A DNA stretch of 13,476 nt. Origin: JAISGQ01 sp045604965 (GTDB taxonomy: Bacteria; Bacillota; Clostridia; Oscillospirales; Acutalibacteraceae). A program made the translations under genes and the position numbers. The stretch is taken from assembly GCA_045604965.1 (NCBI GenBank), contig JAZUPB010000003.1, forward strand, positions 1-13,476, read 5' to 3'. Of the stretch, positions 1 through 5,823 are shown one piece after another; positions within the stretch are counted from its first letter, which is position 1, and the number at the start of each line of letters is the position of its first letter. The notes under the pieces are model-generated. The model was given only the letters and a program-made list of their open reading frames with translations. It searched no databases and was not told where the DNA came from.

Positions 1-1403
1 GTGAAGAGGCTTATGAAATGACCACAAAGGTCATGGCATACACCAACCACACCGTCATGAAAGAGGCTCTCGAGTGCTGGTGCGTGGAACTCTTCAAGGG
101 TCGTATCCCCAGAATCTACCAGATCGTTTGCGAGATCAACCGCCGCTTCTGCGCAGAGGTTCTCGAAAGCACCAAGGATCAGGCACTTGTCGACCGTGTT
201 TCCATCATCCACGACGGCTACGTCAAGATGGCAAACCTCTGCGTTGCTTGCTGCCACCACGTAAACGGTGTTTCCGCTCTCCACAGCGAGATCATCAAGG
301 ACAACGTTTTCGCAGACTTCTACCGCATCTCCCCCGAGAAGTTCACCAACGTCACCAATGGTATCGCACACCGCCGCTGGCTCTGCCAGTCCAACCCCGG
401 TCTCAACGGTATGCTTACCGAGCTTATCGGCAAGGGTTTCGTTACCGACGCTTCCGAGCTCAAGAAACTTGAGGCTTTCAAGGACGATTCCTCTGTGCTT
501 GAGCGCCTCGAAAAGATCAAGAGAGAGAACAAGTGCGTTCTTGCAGATTATATCAAGAAGAACAACGGTATCGTTGTTGACCCCGATTCCATCTTTGACG
601 TTCAGGTAAAGCGTCTCCACGAGTACAAGAGACAGCACCTCAACGCTCTGCACATACTTGCAGAGTACCAGTGGCTGCTCGATAATCCCAACGCTCACTT
701 TGTTCCCAAGACCTACATCTTCGGCGCAAAGGCAGCAAGCGGCTACTTTATGGCAAAGCAGATCATCCGCTTTATCTGCAACCTTGCAAACACCATCAAC
801 AATGATCCCAGAGTCAAGGATAAGCTCAAGGTAGTATTCCTCGAAAATTATCGTGTTACCGTTGCAGAGATGCTTATGCCCGCTTCCGAGATCAGTGAGC
901 AGATTTCTCTCGCAGGCACCGAGGCTTCCGGTACAGGTAATATGAAGTTTATGATCAACGGTGCAGTCACCCTCGGCACCGAGGACGGTGCAAACGTTGA
1001 GATTCATCAGGCTGTAGGCGATGACAACATCATCATATTCGGTATGAGCACTCCCGAGGCTGTCGCTCTCAAGAGAATCTATCAGCCCGGCAGCTACTAC
1101 AACAACAACGCAATGCTCAGAAATGCCATTGACGCACTTTCTCACGGCTTCGGCGGAGTATCCTTCGGCGATATTTCAAACAATCTCCTCACCAACGACC
1201 CGTATATGGTTATGGCTGACTTTGCTGATTACTGCCGTGCACAGAATGATGCTTCCCGTCTTTATGAAGATCGCACAAAGTGGAATCAGATGAGCCTTAT
1301 GAATATTGCAAACGCAGGTATTTTCGCCGCAGACAGATCCATCCGCGATTACGCAAACGGTATCTGGGGCGCAACACCTCTTTCAAAGCTCGGCAAGAAA
1401 TAA
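1..1403 (+). CDS. glgP: Glycogen/starch phosphorylase, C-terminal part (5' end outside window)
   Basis: Glycogen phosphorylase releases glucose-1-phosphate from alpha-1,4-glucan ends using inorganic phosphate and pyridoxal phosphate (PLP); it acts in the cytoplasm on stored or imported glucan. The reading frame is already open at base 3 (E-E-A-Y-E before the first ATG at 18), so the gene begins upstream and the ATG at 18 is internal. The visible ~466 residues line up along their length with my recollection of the C-terminal half of E. coli GlgP: YTNHTV, the MANLCV/VNGVSALHSEI stretch, NVTNGI-RRW, FDVQVKRLHEYKRQHLN, then the PLP-lysine signature EASGTGNMKF with the Schiff-base lysine at codon 945-947, followed by GTEDGANVEI. 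The family is usually about 750-840 residues, so a little over half is seen. No key residue in the visible part is missing. The gene ends at its own terminator, so it is probably not co-transcribed with pyruvate kinase. Family assignment is very secure; glycogen versus maltodextrin preference cannot be decided. Confidence 0.97.
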   Translation, partial: EEAYEMTTKVMAYTNHTVMKEALECWCVELFKGRIPRIYQIVCEINRRFCAEVLESTKDQALVDRVSIIHDGYVKMANLCVACCHHVNGVSALHSEIIKDNVFADFYRISPEKFTNVTNGIAHRRWLCQSNPGLNGMLTELIGKGFVTDASELKKLEAFKDDSSVLERLEKIKRENKCVLADYIKKNNGIVVDPDSIFDVQVKRLHEYKRQHLNALHILAEYQWLLDNPNAHFVPKTYIFGAKAASGYFMAKQIIRFICNLANTINNDPRVKDKLKVVFLENYRVTVAEMLMPASEISEQISLAGTEASGTGNMKFMINGAVTLGTEDGANVEIHQAVGDDNIIIFGMSTPEAVALKRIYQPGSYYNNNAMLRNAIDALSHGFGGVSFGDISNNLLTNDPYMVMADFADYCRAQNDASRLYEDRTKWNQMSLMNIANAGIFAADRSIRDYANGIWGATPLSKLGKK

Positions 1404-1474
1404 TCTTGCCCTAAAATCAAGGTTACTGTCTGCATCCTCTCCCCTATCGGGTGCAGTTCGGTAATATGTGGCTG

Positions 1475-1511
1475 GCGCAGCAGGCTTTTTGGTCTGCTGC
1501 GCTGATTTTTT
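1475..1511 (+). terminator. Intrinsic terminator of glgP
   Basis: A perfect 9-bp stem (GCGCAGCAG at 1475-1483 with CTGCTGCGC at 1494-1502) closes a 10-base loop and is followed by a T6 run at 1506-1511. A second, weaker hairpin (CTGCATCC at 1430-1437 with GGGTGCAG at 1449-1456, one G-T pair, no T run) lies just before it and may add structure to the mRNA end. Confidence 0.88.
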
Positions 1512-1653
1512 GCATCCTTGTATTTTTCAGATATCCGTTTTGTCCATATTCAATTCATAGAAAATCTCTTTGTTTCGCCATCATTTGATAGTAAATTTTG
1601 CTTTTTGTCCATATTGCACAATCACAACCAGTCGGATAAGTACAATATTGCCG

Positions 1654-1682
1654 TGTACTTTTATGTTGTAATGTGATATAAT
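1654..1682 (+). promoter_or_regulatory. Probable sigma-70 type promoter of the pyk unit
   Basis: A consensus TATAAT at 1677-1682 is preceded by TG at 1674-1675, giving an extended -10 (TGaTATAAT). At 17 bases upstream only a weak -35, TGTACT (1654-1659), is present, as is usual for extended -10 promoters. A second TATAAT at 1718-1723 has no convincing -35 and could be a minor start. Confidence 0.6.
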
Positions 1683-1751
1683 ATACGTTAGAGAAATTTG
1701 TGCTGTTTTAGGACAGCTATAATATTTACTGTGAGGTATCAAAGCATAAAG

Positions 1752-3185
1752 ATGAGAAGAACCAAGATAATATGCACCCTTGGTCCTGCAAGCTCCAGTG
1801 AGGAAATGATCGCAAAGCTCCTTAAAGCAGGCATGAATGTCATGCGTCTTAATTTCTCTCACGGCGAGCACAAGGAACACAAGAAAACCATAGAGCGTTT
1901 CCGCAAGGTACGTGACGAGCTCGGAGTACCCGCCGCAGTTCTTCTGGACACCAAGGGTCCTGAGATCCGTCTTATGAAGTTTGAAAACGGTAGTGCCGAA
2001 ATTACCGCAGGCACCACCTTCACCCTTACCAGCGAAGATGTAGTCGGCAACAGTGAAATAGCTTCTGTTTCCTGGAAACCGTTTCCGTCATATCTTCACG
2101 AAGGTGACCGTATCCTTATAGATGACGGACGAATCGTTCTCTCCGTCCGCGAGACTAACAAAAAGAGAGCTGTGTGCGATGTTATCAGCGGCGGCACACT
2201 CAAGGACAGAAAGAGCGTAAACGTCCCAAATGTCAGCCTTCCTATGGAGTATCTAAGCGATGCAGACAGAGAAGATCTTCTTTTCGGCATAAAGCAGGAG
2301 GTCGATTTTGTTGCAGCTTCGTTTGTAAGATGCGGCGACGATGTACGTGAGATGCGTGCATTCCTGCGCGCCAACGGCGGACGAAATATAAAAATCATTT
2401 CTAAAATCGAAAACAGTGAAGGCGTAAGGAACTTTGACGAGATCCTTGCTCTTTCTGACGGCATAATGGTCGCACGAGGCGACCTCGGCGTTGAGGTTCC
2501 CTTCGAGGAGCTTCCCGGTCTGCAGAAGCAGTTTATCCACAGCTGCTACAGTGCAGGAAAGGTCGTTATCACCGCTACTCAGATGCTTGAGTCAATGATA
2601 ACCAACCCCACACCTACAAGAGCTGAGATCACAGACGTTGCAAATGCTGTTTTTGACGGCACATCGGCTGTTATGCTCTCCGGTGAAAGTGCAGTAGGTG
2701 CTTACCCCGAGGAAGCAGTCAGAACTCTTGCCCAGATTGCAACTCAGGCAGAGAACGACGCTTTCAGAATGAAGATGTACAAGTCCCTTGCCTTTATCAA
2801 GGGTGACAAGCACGATATTACCAACGCTGTCTGCGACGCAGCCTGCATCACAGCAAAGGATCTTTCCGCAGCGGCAATTATCGCAGTCACTCAGCTTGGC
2901 GGAACGGCCAGAAACGTTTCCAAGTACCGTCCCGAAACTCCGATAATCGCAGCAACTCCCGAAAAGCGCACCTATCATCAGCTCGCCCTTTCCTGGGGTG
3001 TTCTTCCGGTTATGACCAAATATCAGCGCACATCCGACGAGCTTCTCAATCACGCAGTAGAGTGCGCAAAGAAAATGGGCTATGTCAATGACGGCGACTG
3101 TGTTGTCACTGTTGCAGGCATTCCTCTTGCCACAACAGGCAGCACCAACCTTCTCAAAGTTCAGATAGTTGGCGAAAAGAACTAA
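1752..3185 (+). CDS. pyk: Pyruvate kinase
   Basis: Pyruvate kinase converts phosphoenolpyruvate and ADP to pyruvate and ATP, the last step of glycolysis, in the cytoplasm. The start at 1752 gives 477 residues beginning MRRTKIICTLGPAS, the normal N terminus; an upstream ATG at 1698 adds 18 unrelated residues. A GAGGT ribosome site lies 14 bases before the ATG. Visible signatures: MRLNFSHGEH near residue 32, the B-domain entry LLDTKGPEIRL, the active-site stretch IISKIEN with catalytic Lys218 and metal ligand Glu220, MVARGDLGVE with metal ligand Asp244, then TATQMLESM, PTRAEITDVANAVFDG and LSGESA, and a C-terminal allosteric domain. It is similar in length to E. coli PykF (470) and lacks the extra PEP-utiliser-like domain of Bacillus-type enzymes. 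No terminator separates it from the GGDEF gene 41 bases downstream, so the two are probably co-transcribed. Confidence 0.97.
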   Translation: MRRTKIICTLGPASSSEEMIAKLLKAGMNVMRLNFSHGEHKEHKKTIERFRKVRDELGVPAAVLLDTKGPEIRLMKFENGSAEITAGTTFTLTSEDVVGNSEIASVSWKPFPSYLHEGDRILIDDGRIVLSVRETNKKRAVCDVISGGTLKDRKSVNVPNVSLPMEYLSDADREDLLFGIKQEVDFVAASFVRCGDDVREMRAFLRANGGRNIKIISKIENSEGVRNFDEILALSDGIMVARGDLGVEVPFEELPGLQKQFIHSCYSAGKVVITATQMLESMITNPTPTRAEITDVANAVFDGTSAVMLSGESAVGAYPEEAVRTLAQIATQAENDAFRMKMYKSLAFIKGDKHDITNAVCDAACITAKDLSAAAIIAVTQLGGTARNVSKYRPETPIIAATPEKRTYHQLALSWGVLPVMTKYQRTSDELLNHAVECAKKMGYVNDGDCVVTVAGIPLATTGSTNLLKVQIVGEKN

Positions 3186-3192
3186 AAGTTAC

Positions 3193-3218
3193 CCCCTAAA
3201 AAATTCTACGATAAGGGG
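3193..3218 (+). promoter_or_regulatory. Short hairpin that could mask the ribosome site of the GGDEF gene
   Basis: CCCCT at 3193-3197 can pair with AGGGG at 3214-3218, which is the Shine-Dalgarno sequence of the following gene. The stem has only 5 bp and the loop is 16 bases, so any effect is likely modest. It is the only structure in the 41-base gap, and there is no T run to make it a terminator. Confidence 0.35.
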
Positions 3219-3226
3219 CCGATAGT

Positions 3227-5485
3227 ATGAGTAAAAGGCTAAAATTAGGACTTCTTGTAAGCCATTTGGAAGATATTCATACCAGAGAGCTTTGCCGCGG
3301 CGCTACTATCGCGGCAAAGGAAATGAACATCGATCTCATCATTATTCCGGGTCGATATCTCGACCCTCCTTCTCACAACCATCTCAACGATGTCCTCTCA
3401 AGCAACTATTCCGCAGTTTTTCTCCTTGCCCGCGAGCTGAGCCTCGATGGACTCGTTGTGTCTGCCGGCACAATAGGATGTCATATCAGCAGTGAAAAGC
3501 TCGAAAAGTTTCTTCAGTGCTTTGACGGGATACCTATGGTCACCATCGCTGTAAAAACAGCAGGCAGACCCTGTGTCAGTGTCAGCGCTCAGAAGGGCGT
3601 TCAGGATGCACTTGAACATTTTATCAAGGTGCACAATGCAAGGAAAATCGCTTTCATTTCAGGCCCCAAGGGCAATCCCGATGCTGAGATGCGCCTTGCT
3701 ATATATAAGGATACCCTTATCCGCAACGGAATCCCATTTGATCCGAGACTTGTTCACTACGGCACCTTTGCACGCCACCGCCAACTCGCTCTTGAGCAGT
3801 TCATCGATAAATGCGTAAACAATGTTGATGCATTCTTCTTTGCAAACGACGAAATGGCTGCCGCCGGACTTGACTATGCGGAAAAACACGGCATTGCCGC
3901 AGGTCGTGATATGCTGCTTGCAGGCTATGATGATATTCCTGCTGCCGCAAGCTTCACACCTTCTCTCAGCACCGTATGCGCAAACCCGTCGCATTTGGGC
4001 TATTACGGCATCAAGCTTATGCTTGATACCCTTTCGGGAAATTCTTCAAGGGATATCATTCTTCCCTCGAAATTCATCATTCGCGAAAGCTGCGGCTGTC
4101 ACCCCTCCGAAGGTGTAGTCACAGAAGAACGCGATCCCGAAAAGCTTGCAGATTCGTTTATGAGCGATCTTCTGGATATTTATGCCGGTTCTCCTATCGC
4201 AGAACGCAGTACCGCTCATTTTAAAAAGACTCTGTCGGAATTCTTTACTGTGTTTAGCCGTCCCGGCGCAGAAGGTGTTACCCGCGATCTTATTTCCCGT
4301 ATTTCGGTCTGTCTCACGGAATCTGACCGTCTGTTCCCCATACCGGCTCCCAGAATGAGCGAGCTGTGCACAAAACTTTTCGCTCTTGCGGAGAATATCA
4401 CTCCCGATGAAGAGGCCGCACATCAGCTTCTTCTCGCAAAATGCGAAGCTATGCGCATCGTATCCAAACGCGCCGCGCACATCGAGTATGAGCTCAACAA
4501 CAAACGTGCAAATATGCAGGTTTTCTCCAACAGTATGCTTCAGGATTTTTCCAAATCCCGATATTCTGATATTTATGAAGATGTTTTCGGCGAGCTTTCT
4601 GTTGCGAATATAAGCTCCAGCCGACTTTATATCTACCCCACACCCTGTGAAAGCAACAGCTTCTGGACCTGGAAATATCCGAACGCAATGCAGCTTTGCG
4701 TAGCATTCGGAAAACGCTTCGGAATCCAGCTCGATTCCACCCGTTTGGTTCCCCTGAAATGTGTATTTGAGGAAATGTGCGAAAGCCGTTCTTCAGGGGA
4801 GACTATCACCGTCCTCACCCCCATAGTACACAGCAACACCCATTACGGCTTCCTTATAACCGAAGCTGATTTCAATGAGTTCTACTACATACAGGATGTC
4901 ACAGTAAAGCTTTCATCATCGCTCAGAATTACTTCTCTTATCGGCAAGCTCAACGAACAGCTGGAAGAGCTGAACCACGCAGCCGATACTATGAGACTTA
5001 TTTCCGTCACCGATGACCTTACAAGACTTTATAACCGACGCGGATTCTATGAATGTGCCGGCGATCTTGTTCACGATCCTGCAAATATAGGCAAGCGTGC
5101 TGCTATATTTTATGGCGACCTTGACAATCTCAAGATAACCAACGACAAATTTGGTCACAGCACCGGCGACGAAGCTCTTCGTGCGGCAGGACGCTCTTTG
5201 AGTATCCCCCGTTCTATGCCTACTGTCAGCGCACGAGTTGGCGGCGATGAGTTTGCAATGTTTACTCTGCTTGATGACACCGAGAGCGCCGATGATGTAC
5301 TCTGCAGCATAAAAGCCTTCCAGAGTGATTATAACGAGACCTCCAATCAACCCTATAAATTGGAGATGAGTCTCGGCTACTGTGAGTTCCTGTGTACTCC
5401 CACTGTTTCCCTTGCAACACAGCTTACTGTGGCGGATAAAAAGCAGTACGAGAACAAGGAAATGAGAAAAAAGGCTCAGAAATAA
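3227..5485 (+). CDS. LacI-type ligand-binding domain fused to a GGDEF diguanylate cyclase
   Basis: Predicted cytoplasmic sensor that makes cyclic di-GMP from two GTP in response to a small ligand, probably a sugar or related metabolite. Residues about 4-290 resemble the periplasmic-binding fold of LacI/PurR regulators (LGLLVSHLEDIHTREL at the start, AFISGP near 140, FFANDEMAAAGLDYA, GYDDIPAAASFTPSLSTV) and end in RESCGCH. No helix-turn-helix precedes it and no signal peptide is seen. Residues about 300-590 are a helical linker and a GAF-like module, my weaker guess. The GGDEF domain runs from DDLTRLYNRRGF (from residue 596) through GDLDNLKITNDKFGHSTGDE to VGGDEF, with GGDEF at 672-676 intact. 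The RxxD product-inhibition site expected just before it is not present (RSMPTVSARV). The start has AAGGGG at 3213-3218, 8 bases upstream. It probably shares the pyruvate kinase transcript, which suggests a link to carbon status. The ligand is unknown. Confidence 0.9.
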   Translation: MSKRLKLGLLVSHLEDIHTRELCRGATIAAKEMNIDLIIIPGRYLDPPSHNHLNDVLSSNYSAVFLLARELSLDGLVVSAGTIGCHISSEKLEKFLQCFDGIPMVTIAVKTAGRPCVSVSAQKGVQDALEHFIKVHNARKIAFISGPKGNPDAEMRLAIYKDTLIRNGIPFDPRLVHYGTFARHRQLALEQFIDKCVNNVDAFFFANDEMAAAGLDYAEKHGIAAGRDMLLAGYDDIPAAASFTPSLSTVCANPSHLGYYGIKLMLDTLSGNSSRDIILPSKFIIRESCGCHPSEGVVTEERDPEKLADSFMSDLLDIYAGSPIAERSTAHFKKTLSEFFTVFSRPGAEGVTRDLISRISVCLTESDRLFPIPAPRMSELCTKLFALAENITPDEEAAHQLLLAKCEAMRIVSKRAAHIEYELNNKRANMQVFSNSMLQDFSKSRYSDIYEDVFGELSVANISSSRLYIYPTPCESNSFWTWKYPNAMQLCVAFGKRFGIQLDSTRLVPLKCVFEEMCESRSSGETITVLTPIVHSNTHYGFLITEADFNEFYYIQDVTVKLSSSLRITSLIGKLNEQLEELNHAADTMRLISVTDDLTRLYNRRGFYECAGDLVHDPANIGKRAAIFYGDLDNLKITNDKFGHSTGDEALRAAGRSLSIPRSMPTVSARVGGDEFAMFTLLDDTESADDVLCSIKAFQSDYNETSNQPYKLEMSLGYCEFLCTPTVSLATQLTVADKKQYENKEMRKKAQK

Positions 5486-5494
5486 TTATTTGCA

Positions 5495-5512
5495 ACCACA
5501 ATATATTGTGGT
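5495..5512. promoter_or_regulatory. Distal NrdR-box-like palindrome
   Basis: An 18-bp perfect inverted repeat with core CCACAATATATTGTGG (5496-5511). It agrees well with the NrdR box as I recall it (acaCwAtATaTwGtgt). It sits 9 bases after the GGDEF stop codon, before that unit's terminator, and about 200 bases upstream of the nrdD-proximal boxes. It could be an auxiliary repressor site acting by looping, or a stray match. Bases 5604-5619 carry a half-match with the same ACAATATATT core. Confidence 0.55.
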
Positions 5513-5525
5513 GATGTTTTAAAGC

Positions 5526-5562
5526 AAAACTCTGCATCTGATTTTCGGATGCAGAGTTTTTT
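5526..5562 (+). terminator. Intrinsic terminator of the pyk-GGDEF unit
   Basis: CTCTGCATC (5530-5538) pairs with GATGCAGAG (5548-5556) around a 9-base loop, flanked by an A4 run before (5526-5529) and a T6 run after (5557-5562). The A and T runs extend the stem and could let it work in both directions. Confidence 0.9.
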
Positions 5563-5694
5563 ATGCTTTGCAATAACAAACACCGTCAAAAAACGTAATT
5601 CATCGACAATATATTACAGGATGTTTTCAAGTTGTGTCGAATTCACCAAATACTCACTATCCTGTCTGTATGATGTGCTGAATAAATTTTGTTA

Positions 5695-5710
5695 ACACAA
5701 TATTTTGTGT
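5695..5710. promoter_or_regulatory. NrdR-box-like site 1, upstream of the nrdD -35
   Basis: ACACAATATTTTGTGT is an inverted repeat with one mismatch. It fits the recalled NrdR consensus at 15 of 16 positions. It ends 7 bases before the predicted -35 element. NrdR is the ATP/dATP-sensing repressor of ribonucleotide reductase genes in most bacteria; the nrdR gene is not in this window. Confidence 0.75.
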
Positions 5711-5717
5711 TTTCCAC

Positions 5718-5746
5718 TTGAATTACACCATATGGTGTGCTACACT
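5718..5746 (+). promoter_or_regulatory. nrdD promoter
   Basis: TTGAAT (5718-5723), a 17-base spacer and TACACT (5741-5746), with a TG at 5738-5739 giving an extended -10. Transcription would start near 5753 and leave a leader of about 70 bases. The overlap with the NrdR-like boxes supports this choice over the isolated TTGACA at 5764. Confidence 0.65.
5725..5740. promoter_or_regulatory. NrdR-box-like site 2, inside the nrdD promoter spacer
   Basis: ACACCATATGGTGTGC contains a perfect 14-bp palindrome (5725-5738) and matches about 12 of 16 positions of the recalled NrdR consensus. It starts 30 bases after site 1, roughly three helical turns, as expected for tandem NrdR boxes. It fills the spacer between the -35 and -10 elements, so a bound repressor would block polymerase. 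Confidence 0.65.
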
Positions 5747-5755
5747 ATGAGACGT

Positions 5756-5803
5756 TCCGAGCCTTGACATCGGATTTATTTGTGCAGGAACGAAACAAAT
5801 AAA
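5756..5803 (+). promoter_or_regulatory. Two abutting hairpins in the nrdD 5' leader
   Basis: TCCGA (5756-5760) pairs with TCGGA (5770-5774); directly after it TTTATTTGT (5775-5783) pairs perfectly with ACAAATAAA (5795-5803) around an 11-base loop. The stems touch with no gap and could stack on each other. They fill nearly the whole predicted leader and end 3 bases before the TGAGGA ribosome site at 5807-5812. I recognise no known riboswitch class; they may simply stabilise the mRNA or keep the start region open. Confidence 0.5.
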
Positions 5804-5823
5804 GATTGAGGAATTGATACGTA

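Larger units (their letters stand above)
1404..1751. other. Intergenic region glgP-pyk
   Basis: No gene is visible in these 348 bases. The region holds the glgP terminator, then an AT-rich stretch with a 13-bp direct repeat TTTTGTCCATATT (1538-1550 and 1603-1615), and then the promoter region of pyruvate kinase. The frame of pyruvate kinase stays open upstream to 1698, but that extension lacks homology to the family and overlaps the promoter area. Confidence 0.7.
5486..5823. other. Intergenic regulatory region GGDEF gene-nrdD
   Basis: No gene is visible in these 338 bases. In order it holds a distal NrdR-like palindrome, the upstream unit's terminator, an NrdR half-site-like sequence (5604-5619), two NrdR-like boxes, the nrdD promoter, and a structured 5' leader ending at the nrdD ribosome site. 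Each main element is listed separately. Confidence 0.8.

Noticed and set aside
1698..1751. Upstream ATG at 1698 for pyruvate kinase.
   Set aside because: It adds 18 residues with no match to the family N terminus, and the conserved sequence begins exactly at the ATG at 1752.
5495..5512. The palindrome after the GGDEF stop as a terminator hairpin.
   Set aside because: It is AT-rich in the centre, has no T run, and a strong terminator follows 14 bases later.
5764..5769. A consensus TTGACA as the nrdD -35 element.
   Set aside because: No -10-like hexamer lies 16-19 bases downstream, and it falls in the loop of a leader hairpin. The TTGAAT/TACACT promoter with 17-base spacing and an extended -10 fits better.
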